NCBI RefSeq assembly: GCF_016107395.1
Contig: NZ_JAAIKO010000027.1
Location: forward strand, 1-64,000
Direction: 5' to 3'
Length of the DNA: 64,000 bases
Source of the DNA: Streptomyces fildesensis
GTDB taxonomy: Bacteria; Actinomycetota; Actinomycetes; Streptomycetales; Streptomycetaceae
The translations under genes were made by a program, and so were the position numbers. The notes beneath the pieces were generated by a model. It saw nothing but the letters and a program-made list of their open reading frames with translations. It was not told the DNA's origin and made no database searches. Position 1 is the first letter of the stretch. The number at the start of each line of letters is the position of its first letter. Shown here piece after piece: positions 8,506 to 17,404 of this stretch.

Positions 8506-8530
8506 GCCCGCTCCGAACGCGGGAGCGGGC
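8506..8530. terminator. Hairpin between convergent genes
   Basis: A perfect 9-bp inverted repeat (GCCCGCTCC at 8506-8514, complement at 8522-8530) lies 20 bp past the stop codon of the minus-strand gene ending at 8551. It probably ends that transcript and perhaps also the FhuF-like gene. Confidence 0.5.
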
Positions 8531-8550
8531 CGCGGCCTTTCGTCGGTATG

Positions 8551-9075
8551 TCAGTGCATGATGCGGCTGTTCTGGTAGGCGCTGTCCCGCCACTCGTGGC
8601 CCTGCTTCACGATCGTCCATGTCTGACGGCCGACCCGCTCCGGTGGGACATCGATCTCGCCAGGAAGCTTCAGGCCGCCCTGGGTGACCACGATTCCGAC
8701 ATCCTTGCTGATGCACTTGACATTGAGGACATTCGCGACCGGAAGGACGTCCTTGTAGGGGCCCGTGAAGATGGCCGACATGTACGCCCGGATCTCGTCA
8801 CGGCTCTTCAGGTAAGTGTCCTCACCCGGCACGATGAAGCTCGCGTCCTCGGTGAACACATCACCGAACGCTGTTAAATCATGGGCGACCCACGCCCGGC
8901 TGACTCGCTGCGGTACGTCCGCGAGGGCGGCCTTTTCCGCGTAGCACGAGCCGTGGCCATGCCCGGCGCCCTCTGTATCGGCCATGGCGCCGCTGGCGAC
9001 GCCACCGGGGACGACCACGGCGAGTACGACGATGCCAAGACCGGCGATGATCGACGAGCGGATATGTCTGCGCAT
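8551..9075 (-). CDS. Secreted SgcJ/EcaC-like (SnoaL/NTF2-fold) protein
   Basis: This 174-residue protein has a signal peptide (RRHIRSSIIAGLGIVVLAVVVPGGVASG) and then an NTF2-like domain of the SgcJ/EcaC type: VSRAWVAHDLTAFGDVFTEDASFIVPG, SRDEIRAYMSAIFTGPYK and WTIVKQGHEWRDSAYQNSRI. The fold is used for binding or enzymatic turnover of small molecules; no reaction can be assigned. The ATG at 9075 is chosen because it begins the signal peptide. The gene stands alone, away from the polyketide genes further on. Confidence 0.8.
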   Translation of the reverse strand: MRRHIRSSIIAGLGIVVLAVVVPGGVASGAMADTEGAGHGHGSCYAEKAALADVPQRVSRAWVAHDLTAFGDVFTEDASFIVPGEDTYLKSRDEIRAYMSAIFTGPYKDVLPVANVLNVKCISKDVGIVVTQGGLKLPGEIDVPPERVGRQTWTIVKQGHEWRDSAYQNSRIMH

Positions 9076-9472
9076 ACTGTCTTCCCGTCTCTCCTGGTGG
9101 AAACCTGCCAAGGAATCTGACAGGTGTCGGCTATCGCCGCAACGCCTTCCAGGAATAAGCCCGCCGGCATGCGCCCGCACCGGAATGGATCATGCTGGCC
9201 CAGGAATGTGTAATTCCACATTCGGGCGACCCCGCGGGCGGCCGGAAGGCCCGCTGGTGGCGGGCGCGGTGCGCCGATAGGAATTCCGCTGGCCTGCGAA
9301 GTAATCACGAAATCTCTGGAAATTCAACGATCGGGAGAAGCGGGGTAATTACGCGTCATCTTCCGGTGCGATGGGCGGTCTGTCGCGAGGCCCTGGCGCG
9401 GGGGAGGATTACGCACGGAACCGGGCGTGCTGATGATGCGGCCCTGAGACCCTGAGCAGAGGTGGGACACCC
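9076..9472. other. Intergenic region without a recognisable gene
   Basis: This 397-bp divergent region between the SgcJ-like gene and the TPP enzyme gene has lower GC than its surroundings, especially 9285-9350, and probably holds both promoters. No convincing operator, small gene or RNA was seen. Confidence 0.5.
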
Positions 9473-11050
9473 ATGCCGAACGGCGCGCAGACCCTGATCC
9501 GTACGCTCGTCAAGGGTGAGGTCGAGGTGTGCTTCGCCAACCCCGGTACGTCCGAGATGCACTTCGTCGCCGCATTGGACGACGTGTCGGAGATGCGCGC
9601 CGTGCTGTGCCTGTTCGAGGGGGTCGCCACCGGTGCGGCCGACGGCTACGGCCGGATGACCGGCCTGCCGGCCTGCACCCTGCTGCATCTGGGCCCCGGG
9701 CTCGCGAACGGTCTGGCGAACCTGCACAACGCGCGCCGGGCGCACAGCCCGGTCGTCAACATCGTCGGCGACCACGCCCTGCCCCACAAGCCGTTGGACG
9801 CCCCGCTGGAGTCCGACATCGACGCGCTCGCTGGCACGGTCTCGGGCTGGGTGCGCCGGACGACGGACGGCGCCGATCTGCATCTGGACGCGACCCAGGC
9901 GATCATCGCCGCGTCGAGCGGGTCCGACGGCGCCGTCGCCACGCTCATCCTGCCCGCCGACGTGTCCTGGTCGGAGCCGGGACCGTCCCACACGGCCATC
10001 GCGTGGCTGCGCAGCGATGAGCCGGGTCCGGTGTCCGAGCAGGCCGTGACGGCCGCCGCCAAGGCGCTGCGGTCCGGTGAGCCCGCGGCGATCCTGCTCG
10101 GCGGCGGCGCGACGCGTGAGGCCGGGCTGCTGGCCGCGGCCCGGATCGCGGCCGCCACCGGAGCGAAGCTGCTCTGCGAGACCTTCCCCGCGCGGCTGGA
10201 GCGCGGTGCGGGGCTGCCGGAGGTCGAACGGCTTGCCTACCTCGCGGACTTCGCCACCGCCCAGCTCGAGGGCGTGAAGCATCTGATCCTGGCCGGTGCC
10301 CGCTCGCCGGTCTCGTTCTTCGCCTATCCCGGCAAGCCGGGCGACCTGGTGCCGGAGGGCTGCGAGGCGCGGGAGCTGGCCGGCGCCGCCGAGGACGTCA
10401 CCGCCTCGCTCCAGCGGCTCGCCGACGAGGTGGCGGCGGATGTGAAGGCGACGGACGTGACGCCGGCGGCCCGTCCGCGGCCCGCGCGTCCCACCGGCCC
10501 GCTCACCGCCGAGTCCGCGTCCCAGGCGATCGGGGCGCTGCTGCCGCCGGGCGCCGTCGTCGTGGACGAGGCGAACACCTCGGGGCTGTGGCTGCCCGGC
10601 GCGACGGCCGGCGCTCCCCGGCACGACTGGCTCACCCTCACCGGCGGCGCGATCGGCCAGGGCCTGCCGCTGGCGACCGGCGCGGCGGTGGCCTGCCCCG
10701 GCCGGCCCGTGGTGTGCCTGGAGGCGGACGGCAGCGCGATGTACACCCTCTCGGCGCTCTGGACGCAGGCGCGCGAAGAGCTCGACGTGACCACCGTCGT
10801 GTTCAACAACGGCTCCTACGCGATCCTCAACCTGGAACTCGAGCAGGTGGGTGCCGCCGCGGCGGGTGAGCGCGCCCGGCGGCTGCTCGACCTGTCCGGG
10901 CCGGCCCTGGACTTCGTCGCCCTGGCCACGGGAATGGGCGTGCCGGCGACCCGGGCCACCACCGCGGAGGAGTTCACCTCCCAGTTCGAGCGGGCGCTGG
11001 CCGAGCCCGGTCCACATCTGATCGACTGCGTCGTGCCGCCGGTCTTCTAG
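9473..11050 (+). CDS. Acetolactate synthase large-subunit-like TPP-dependent enzyme
   Basis: This 525-residue protein has the three-domain layout of thiamine-diphosphate enzymes. The activating Glu lies in CLFEGVATGAADGYGRMTG near residue 50, and the TPP/Mg motif begins at EADGSAMYTL and ends with the NNGSYAI segment (about residues 415-450). It belongs to the acetolactate synthase / benzoylformate decarboxylase group. It lacks a neighbouring small subunit or ilv genes, so a role in branched-chain amino acid synthesis is not supported and the substrate is open. GAGGTGG precedes the ATG. Its stop codon lies within the CTAG at the left border of the MITE-like element. Confidence 0.85.
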   Translation: MPNGAQTLIRTLVKGEVEVCFANPGTSEMHFVAALDDVSEMRAVLCLFEGVATGAADGYGRMTGLPACTLLHLGPGLANGLANLHNARRAHSPVVNIVGDHALPHKPLDAPLESDIDALAGTVSGWVRRTTDGADLHLDATQAIIAASSGSDGAVATLILPADVSWSEPGPSHTAIAWLRSDEPGPVSEQAVTAAAKALRSGEPAAILLGGGATREAGLLAAARIAAATGAKLLCETFPARLERGAGLPEVERLAYLADFATAQLEGVKHLILAGARSPVSFFAYPGKPGDLVPEGCEARELAGAAEDVTASLQRLADEVAADVKATDVTPAARPRPARPTGPLTAESASQAIGALLPPGAVVVDEANTSGLWLPGATAGAPRHDWLTLTGGAIGQGLPLATGAAVACPGRPVVCLEADGSAMYTLSALWTQAREELDVTTVVFNNGSYAILNLELEQVGAAAAGERARRLLDLSGPALDFVALATGMGVPATRATTAEEFTSQFERALAEPGPHLIDCVVPPVF

Positions 11051-11227
11051 GGCGTGTTGCGAAAGTCCCGCCTGGCCCACGGCGTCTGGCACGCGTCCTC
11101 GCTGCGTTGTCGGGCTCGTCCACGTACGTCCGGTACGAGGACGACCCTCCGCCTTGCGAGCGCACGCACCGGACGCCGTGGGCCACGCCCTCCGGGCGAA
11201 CGGCGCTCCTTTCGCAACACGCCCTAG
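11047..11227. mobile_element. MITE-like palindromic element with 19-bp terminal inverted repeats
   Basis: Perfect terminal inverted repeats, CTAGGGCGTGTTGCGAAAG at 11047-11065 and its complement at 11209-11227, bound about 181 bp that cannot encode a transposase. A second inverted repeat inside (GGCCCACGGCGTCT near 11080 and its partner near 11172-11185) makes nearly the whole element foldable. CTAG at both borders could be a target duplication, and the left one supplies the TAG stop of the upstream gene. Elements starting GGGCGTGTTGCGAAAGT are familiar from Streptomyces intergenic regions, from memory. Confidence 0.75.
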
Positions 11228-11263
11228 TCCGAACCGGGGCCGGCCTCCACCGGTCCTCCTCGA

Positions 11264-12091
11264 TCAGCCGCCGTGCGCGCGCAGCCGCTCGTGGACGGTG
11301 TACGCGGCGCCGGTCCCGGTGCGCGCGCCGCGCACCCGGGTGCCGCCGTCGACCACCAGATCCGTCCCGGTGATCCAGCCGGCGTCGTCGGAGACCAGCC
11401 ACAGGACGGCGCGCGCGACGTCCTCCGGCTCTCCGATCCGGCCCATGGGCAGCCCGGCGGCGATCTGCGGCTCGGCGCCCTCCCACACGAAACGGGCCAT
11501 CTCCGTGCGGACCAGGCCGGGGGAGACCGCGTTGACCCGGACGGTCGGGGCGAGTTCGCCGGCGAGTTGGCGGGTGAGGTGGAGGAGGGCGGCCTTGCTG
11601 GTGCCGTAGGCGCCGATGTTGGGGCCGACGCCGTGCGCGCCCTCGGTGCAGATGTTCACCACCGTGCCGCCGTGCTCGCGCATCCAGGCCCGCCACGCGC
11701 ACTGGACCAGCCGCAGGGGTCCGTCCACGTTGACGGTGAAGGCGTCCCGCCAGGCGTCCGGGTCGACGTCGACGAGCGGGCCGAACGGGGCGTTGGTACC
11801 GGCGTTGTTGACCAGGATGTCCACCCCGCCGAGCTCCTCGACCGCGAGCGCGACACACGCCTCCGGATGCGCGGGGTCGCCCACCGATCCGGCCAGGCCG
11901 GTGGCCCGGCCGCCGAGCGCGCGTACCTCCATGACGGCGGCCCGCAGTCCATCCGGGTCGCGGGCGGTCAGCAGGACCGCGGCGCCCGCCCCGGCCAGGG
12001 CGTGCGCGACGGCGAGGCCGATGCCCCGGGAGGCGCCGGTGACGAGGGCGGTCCTGCCGTGCAGCGGGGGAGTTGTCGCCGGTGTGGTCAT
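11264..12091 (-). CDS. SDR-family oxidoreductase (FabG-like)
   Basis: This 275-residue Rossmann-fold protein has the classical SDR motifs: TGASRGIG for cofactor binding, NNAG, and the catalytic Y-x3-K in GAYGTSKAALLHL with an upstream Thr/Ser segment (VVNICTEGA). PGLVRTEM and ITGTDLVVDGGTRV are also typical. NADP(H) use is likely because of the basic residue in TGASRGIG. The substrate is unknown. I chose the ATG at 12091; an in-frame ATG five codons upstream is possible. The gene lies just past the MITE-like element and is alone. Confidence 0.88.
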   Translation of the reverse strand: MTTPATTPPLHGRTALVTGASRGIGLAVAHALAGAGAAVLLTARDPDGLRAAVMEVRALGGRATGLAGSVGDPAHPEACVALAVEELGGVDILVNNAGTNAPFGPLVDVDPDAWRDAFTVNVDGPLRLVQCAWRAWMREHGGTVVNICTEGAHGVGPNIGAYGTSKAALLHLTRQLAGELAPTVRVNAVSPGLVRTEMARFVWEGAEPQIAAGLPMGRIGEPEDVARAVLWLVSDDAGWITGTDLVVDGGTRVRGARTGTGAAYTVHERLRAHGG

Positions 12092-12221
12092 GGGGCACCG
12101 TCTCATGATGGTACGTCAGTTCGAAAGGCGTCACCGTCGTCTCCTCGTCGCCTCCCCGTCGCGTCAGCGCGTCGACCGCGCCACGGAAGCGCCATGGAAG
12201 CGGCCGTTCCTGCACGAAGTC

Positions 12222-12250
12222 TTGACGCGCTCAAAGCGCACGAGTTAACT
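12222..12250 (+). promoter_or_regulatory. Putative promoter of the GH30 gene with an overlapping inverted repeat
   Basis: TTGACG (12222-12227) and TTAACT (12245-12250) are 17 bp apart. The spacer holds GCGCT-CAA-AGCGC (12227-12239), a perfect inverted repeat placed where a repressor would block RNA polymerase. About 82 bp separate it from the GH30 start. The region is clearly lower in GC than its surroundings. Confidence 0.45.
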
Positions 12251-12331
12251 CACGCCTCGAACTAAGCAGTAAATCAAGGTCTGAATTAAGTCACGCACCA
12301 GGGCAAGTGCCGTAGAAAGGCAACCGGACCC

Positions 12332-14242
12332 ATGCGCTCACTCACCCGTCCCCACACGGGCAGTACCAGGCTTCACCGCACCGGCCTCCGCCGCGCCGTC
12401 ACCGGGCTGCTGGCGGCGGCGGTCGCCGTCGTCACCCCGATGCTGGCCACGCCGCTCACCGCGCACGCGGCGGGCGAGAGCGTCCAGGTGTGGCTGACCA
12501 CCACGTCTGACTCGGGCGGCCGCAACGTCGTCAAGGGGCTCGAACAGCAGGCGCCGATCGCCTTCACCGCGGGCAGCGGTTCCGGCCAGTCCGTCACCGT
12601 CGACGAGAACACCCGCTACCAGCAGTTCGAGGGCGCGGGCGCGTCGTTCACCGACACCGCCGCCTGGCTGATGAACTCCAGCGGAGCGCTCAGCGCCGCC
12701 ACCCGCGACGCGGTGATGAAGAAGCTCTTCGACCCGGTCAACGGCATCGGCATCGACTTCCTGCGCAACCCCATGGGCGCCTCCGACCTGGCGCGCGACA
12801 ACTACACCTTCGACGACATGCCCAGCGGGCAGACCGACCCGGGCCTCGCGCACTTCTCCATAGCCCACGACCTGGCCGACGTCCTGCCGCTGACCAAGCA
12901 GGCCCGCCAGCTCAACCCCGCCGTCAAGGTGATGGGCGTGCCCTGGAGCGCGCCGGCCTGGATGAAGGACAACGGCAGCATGAGCCTGGGCTGGCTGCAG
13001 GCGCAGTACTACGGCGCTTACGCCCAGTACTTCGCGAAGTACCTGCAGGCCTACCAGGCGGCCGGCGTACCGGTCGACTACATCTCGGCGCAGAACGAGC
13101 CCACCTGCTGCGGGGGCTATCCGTCCATGCAGTGGAACGGCTCCGGTCTGGCGTCCTTCACCAAGAACAACCTGCTGCCCGCGCTGCACACCGCCGGGCT
13201 GTCCACCAAGGTCCTGGCCCTGGACTGGAACTGGGACCAGTACGACGCCTTCGCCGCCCCGACCCTCGACGACGCGGCGATCCGCAACGACCCGAACTTC
13301 GGCGGCATGGCCTGGCACGGCTACGGCGGCGACGTCGCCCAGCAGACCACCGTCCACAACAGGTACCCCACCGTGAAGGCCTTCGACACCGAACACTCCG
13401 GCGGCACCTGGATCGCCAACCAGCAGAAGGAGGACATGCACAACCTGATCGACTACACCCGCAACTGGGGCCAGAGCTGGGTCAAGTGGAGCCTGGCCGT
13501 CGACCAGAACATGGGACCGCACAACGGCGGCTGCGGCACCTGCACCGGCCTGGTCACCGTGCACAACGGCGACAGCCGCAGCGGACAGGTCGACTACACC
13601 GTCGAGTACTACACGATGGGCCACCTCACCAAGTTCGTGAAGCCCGGCGCCTACCGGATCGCCTCCACCGCCAACACCTCGGTGCCCAACGTCGCCTGGC
13701 GCAACCCGGACGGCTCGAAGGCGCTCATCGCGTACAACGACACCGGCAGCGCCCAGCCCGTACGCGTCAACTGGGGCAACCAGTCCTTCGCGTACACCCT
13801 GCCCGCCGGCGCCTCGGCGACCTTCACCTGGACCGGGACCCCCGGCAACGGCGGCGGTTCCACCGGAGCGATCACCGGCTTCGGCGGCAAGTGCGCCGAC
13901 GTGGCCGCGGGCAGCAGCGCCAACGGCACCGCCGTCCAGCTCTACGACTGCAACGGCAGCGCGGCCCAGCAGTGGACCGCCTCCGCCGGCACCTACAAGG
14001 CGCTCGGCAAGTGCCTGGACCTGGCCGCCGGGGGCACCGCGAACGGCACCAAGGCCCAGCTGTACGACTGCAACGGAACGGGCGCCCAGCAGTGGCAGCC
14101 CGGCAGCGGCGGAACACTGGTCAATCCGGTGTCCGGCCGATGCCTGGACGCCACCGGGATGAGCTCCGCGAACGGGACCCGGCTGCAGATCTGGGACTGC
14201 GCCGGCGGCGCCAACCAGCAGTGGACCGTTCCCACCGGCTGA
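12332..14242 (+). CDS. Secreted GH30 glycoside hydrolase with ricin-type lectin domain
   Basis: This 636-residue protein has a signal peptide (cleaved near LTAHAAG), a GH30 catalytic domain (about residues 50-505) and a C-terminal beta-trefoil carbohydrate-binding domain of the ricin B/CBM13 type (about 510-636) with repeated QQW motifs. In the GH30 part, the acid/base Glu is in SAQNEPTCC and the nucleophile Glu in AFDTEHSGGTW. A Gly/Ser linker (GNGGGSTG) joins the two domains. GH30 members cleave beta-1,6-glucan, xylan or glucosylceramide; the sequence alone does not decide which. It is likely secreted to attack polymers in the environment. Confidence 0.9.
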   Translation: MRSLTRPHTGSTRLHRTGLRRAVTGLLAAAVAVVTPMLATPLTAHAAGESVQVWLTTTSDSGGRNVVKGLEQQAPIAFTAGSGSGQSVTVDENTRYQQFEGAGASFTDTAAWLMNSSGALSAATRDAVMKKLFDPVNGIGIDFLRNPMGASDLARDNYTFDDMPSGQTDPGLAHFSIAHDLADVLPLTKQARQLNPAVKVMGVPWSAPAWMKDNGSMSLGWLQAQYYGAYAQYFAKYLQAYQAAGVPVDYISAQNEPTCCGGYPSMQWNGSGLASFTKNNLLPALHTAGLSTKVLALDWNWDQYDAFAAPTLDDAAIRNDPNFGGMAWHGYGGDVAQQTTVHNRYPTVKAFDTEHSGGTWIANQQKEDMHNLIDYTRNWGQSWVKWSLAVDQNMGPHNGGCGTCTGLVTVHNGDSRSGQVDYTVEYYTMGHLTKFVKPGAYRIASTANTSVPNVAWRNPDGSKALIAYNDTGSAQPVRVNWGNQSFAYTLPAGASATFTWTGTPGNGGGSTGAITGFGGKCADVAAGSSANGTAVQLYDCNGSAAQQWTASAGTYKALGKCLDLAAGGTANGTKAQLYDCNGTGAQQWQPGSGGTLVNPVSGRCLDATGMSSANGTRLQIWDCAGGANQQWTVPTG

Positions 14243-14296
14243 CCTGCACGTAGGCTTCCGGGTGTCATCACACGCCCAGCAGGAAGAGGCCGCACC

Positions 14297-17200
14297 GTGT
14301 TCGCTCTGCACGCGCTGTGGAGAGCGGATCAGCGGCTCGCCCTGTGGGCCGAGGGCTCCCGGCAGCCGCCGGTCCCCGCGCCGGGCCACCCGTACGCCGT
14401 TCCCGGATCCGCCGTCGCCGAGTTGCTCGGCGACGGCGGATCCGCGCTCGGCTGGCTCGCCGGCCGGGCCCACGCAGGCCCGACCGGTCTGCTGCTCCCC
14501 ACCCGCGACGGCGCGCCGCTGGCCTCGCCGGAGCTCGGCGGTCCCACCGCCGCCAGGGGCGTGCCCGTCGCACCGTGGACCGTCCCCTCGCTGCTCTTCG
14601 AGCCCGCGGAGGCCGCACTGCTGCTGGGCGAGCTGTCGACCGCGGGACTGCCCGAGGCGCCCTACGGTGCCGCGCTGCGCTGGCTGATCGCCGCCCACGA
14701 CCTGGCCTGGCGCACGGTCGGACGGGGCAGGCTGCTGCCCGTGCTGGTCAGCGAGGCCGGAGCGCCGTACGCCCGCTGGCGCCCGGTCCGCGACGACGCC
14801 GGCTGGCAGGAGGCCGGCGAGCTCGCCGCCGCCGCGCCGCAGGAGTGCCGCGCCGAGCACCACGACGGCCGGCCCGACGGCCGTGCCGCCGCCACGATCC
14901 TCACCGACCTGCTCGACGTCCTCACCGACCGTGAGGCCCGCGCGGTCCTCGACGACGAACCCGAGCTGCTGCGCACCGCGCGCGGCCGGCGCCCCGCCAC
15001 GACCGCCACCGAGCTGTGGCTGCGGGCCCTCACCTCGCCCACCGGCCGCGTCGAGGGCGCCGACCCCGACGAACTGGCCGAACTGGAGGAGCGGCTCACG
15101 GCCTGGCACCGCTCCGAGCCGCCCGTCCACGGCCCGCTGCGCGTCTGCTTCCGGCTGGTGGAACCGGTGGGCCCGGACCCCGCCGACCCGCGCGGCCACC
15201 CCTCCGACGACAACTGGCGGCTGGACTTCCTGCTCCAGGCGTCCGACGAGCCGTCCCTCATGGTCCACGCCGACGACGTCTGGAGCGAGGGCCCCGCGCT
15301 CAGCGCCCTGGAACGCAAGACCGCCCGCCCCCAGGAGGCGCTGCTGTCCGGTCTCGACCGGGCCGGCCGCGCCTACCCCGAGGTGCGGCGCGCGCTGCGC
15401 GGCAACCGGCCCGCCGGGCTGCCACTGGACCGGGCCGGCGCCCTCGGCTTCCTCCGGGACGCCGCTCCCGCACTGGCCGACGCGGGTTTCGGCGTACTGC
15501 TCCCCACATGGTGGCAGCGCCCCCAGAAACTCGGCATGACCCTGACCGTGCGCACCCCGCAGCCCGGCGCCGTGGACATCGGCAGCCTGGCCGACCAGGA
15601 CGCCATCGTCGCGTTCCGCTGGCAGGCCGCGCTCGGCGACCAGCCGCTGACCCCCGCGGAACTCGCCGAGCTGGCGGCCGCCAAGCAGCCGCTGATCCGG
15701 ATCCGGGGCCAGTGGACCGAGGTCGACCCGGACACCATCGCCGCCGCTCTCGCCTTCCTGGAACGCGACGGCAGCGGCGCCACGGACTCCGGGCGGATCC
15801 TGCGGATCGCGCTCGACCCGGACGCCACGGCGGGCGGGCTGCCGGTCGCGTCCGTCAGCGCCGACGGCCGGCTCGGCGAACTGCTCTCCGGCCGCGCCGA
15901 CCAGCGGCTGCGCCCGGTCGCGGTGCCCGCCGGATTCGGCGCGACGCTGCGCCCGTACCAGGAACGGGGGCTGGCCTGGCTCAAGTTCCTGTCGGAGCTC
16001 GGGCTCGGTGCCGTCCTCGCCGACGACATGGGGCTCGGCAAGACCGCCCAGGCACTGGCGCTGCTCGCGGTGGAGCACGCGGAGCACGCCGATCGCGCGG
16101 ATCACCCGGATCACACGGCTGAGATCCGGCCGACGCTGCTGGTCTGCCCGATGTCGCTGGTCGGCAACTGGCGGCGCGAGACCGCCAGGTTCGCCCCGAT
16201 GCTGCGGGTCTACGTCCACCACGGGGCCGGCCGGCTGTCCGGCGCCGAGTTGCGGGAAGCGGTCGCCGGCGCCGATCTGGTGATCACCACGTACGGGCTG
16301 GTGCAGCGCGACACCGAGGCGCTCACGCAGACCGTCTGGCGGCGCGTCATCATCGATGAGGCGCAGCACATCAAGAACTCCGCCACCCGCCAGTACCGGG
16401 CGGTCCGCGAACTGACCGCCGACCACCGCATCGCACTCACCGGCACTCCCGTCGAGAACCGGCTGGCCGAACTGCACGCCATCCTGGACTTCGCCAACCC
16501 CGGCCTGTTCGGTTCGGCGATCCGCTTCAAGGAGCGGTACGCCGTTCCCATCGAGCGCGACGGCAGCGAGGCCGCCGCGCAGGCGCTGCAACAGCGCACC
16601 CGGCCGTTCGTCCTGCGGCGGCTGAAGGGCGATCCGGCCATCTCGCGGGACCTGCCCGCCAAGCAGGAGATGACGGTGCTGTGCAATCTCACAGCCGAAC
16701 AGGCGGCGCTGTACCAGGCGGTCGTCACCGACCTCCTGGAGCAGATCAAGGAGAGCCGCGGCATCGAGCGCAAGGGTCTGGTGCTGGCGTCGCTCGGCAA
16801 GCTCAAGCAGGTGTGCAACCACCCCGCGCAGTTCGCGCACGACGGCTCGCCGCTGGCGGGGCGCTCGGGGAAGGTCGCCCGGCTGGAGGAGACGCTGGAG
16901 GAGGCGCTCGCCGAGGGCGACAAGACGCTGTGCTTCACGCAGTTCGCCGAGTTCGGTTCGCTGCTGCAGGGGCACCTGGCCCAGCGGCTGGACACCGACG
17001 TCCTGTTCCTGCACGGCGGGGTGCCCCAGCGGGCCCGCGACGAGATGATCGAGCGCTTCCAGGACCCGGACGGCCCCTCGGTGTTCCTGCTCTCCCTCAA
17101 GGCCGGCGGCACCGGCCTCAATCTGACCGCCGCCAATCAGGTCATCCATGTCGACCGGTGGTGGAACCCGGCGGTCGAGGAGCAGGCCACCGACCGGGCG

Positions 17201-17404
17201 TTCCGGATCGGACAGCGCCGTGACGTCCAGGTCCGTAAGTTCGTGTGCGTGGGCACCGTGGAGGAACGCATCGACGCGATGATCGAGGCGAAGCGGACCG
17301 TGGCCAGGGCTGCCGTCGGATCCGGCGAGAACTGGCTGACGGAGCTGTCGACCGACGCGCTGTACGACCTGGTCGGTCTCGGCGCCGACGCGGTGAGCGA
17401 ATGA
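14297..17404 (+). CDS. SNF2-family DEAD/DEAH ATPase (Swi2/Snf2 helicase-like)
   Basis: This 1035-residue cytoplasmic protein has a 540-residue N-terminal region typical of bacterial SNF2 proteins, followed by a two-lobe ATPase. Walker A is DDMGLGKTAQ near residue 575 and Walker B is DEAQHIKN near 687. Motif V/VI segments (LLSLKAGGTGLNLTAANQVIHVDRWWNP and ATDRAFRIGQ) are intact. Such proteins translocate on double-stranded DNA and remodel protein-DNA complexes. The gene starts with GTG and overlaps the following SWIM-domain gene by ATGA. SNF2 and SWIM pairs are a common bacterial arrangement and the two proteins probably work together. Confidence 0.92.
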   Translation: MFALHALWRADQRLALWAEGSRQPPVPAPGHPYAVPGSAVAELLGDGGSALGWLAGRAHAGPTGLLLPTRDGAPLASPELGGPTAARGVPVAPWTVPSLLFEPAEAALLLGELSTAGLPEAPYGAALRWLIAAHDLAWRTVGRGRLLPVLVSEAGAPYARWRPVRDDAGWQEAGELAAAAPQECRAEHHDGRPDGRAAATILTDLLDVLTDREARAVLDDEPELLRTARGRRPATTATELWLRALTSPTGRVEGADPDELAELEERLTAWHRSEPPVHGPLRVCFRLVEPVGPDPADPRGHPSDDNWRLDFLLQASDEPSLMVHADDVWSEGPALSALERKTARPQEALLSGLDRAGRAYPEVRRALRGNRPAGLPLDRAGALGFLRDAAPALADAGFGVLLPTWWQRPQKLGMTLTVRTPQPGAVDIGSLADQDAIVAFRWQAALGDQPLTPAELAELAAAKQPLIRIRGQWTEVDPDTIAAALAFLERDGSGATDSGRILRIALDPDATAGGLPVASVSADGRLGELLSGRADQRLRPVAVPAGFGATLRPYQERGLAWLKFLSELGLGAVLADDMGLGKTAQALALLAVEHAEHADRADHPDHTAEIRPTLLVCPMSLVGNWRRETARFAPMLRVYVHHGAGRLSGAELREAVAGADLVITTYGLVQRDTEALTQTVWRRVIIDEAQHIKNSATRQYRAVRELTADHRIALTGTPVENRLAELHAILDFANPGLFGSAIRFKERYAVPIERDGSEAAAQALQQRTRPFVLRRLKGDPAISRDLPAKQEMTVLCNLTAEQAALYQAVVTDLLEQIKESRGIERKGLVLASLGKLKQVCNHPAQFAHDGSPLAGRSGKVARLEETLEEALAEGDKTLCFTQFAEFGSLLQGHLAQRLDTDVLFLHGGVPQRARDEMIERFQDPDGPSVFLLSLKAGGTGLNLTAANQVIHVDRWWNPAVEEQATDRAFRIGQRRDVQVRKFVCVGTVEERIDAMIEAKRTVARAAVGSGENWLTELSTDALYDLVGLGADAVSE

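Noticed and set aside
12338..17149. A very long open frame on the minus strand (about 1600 codons) opposite the GH30 and SNF2 genes, and similar long frames such as 36050-38848
   Set aside because: They lie antisense to genes with clear motifs and their products are low-complexity Arg/Gly/Ala/Val-rich sequences without domains. Such shadow frames are expected at high GC.
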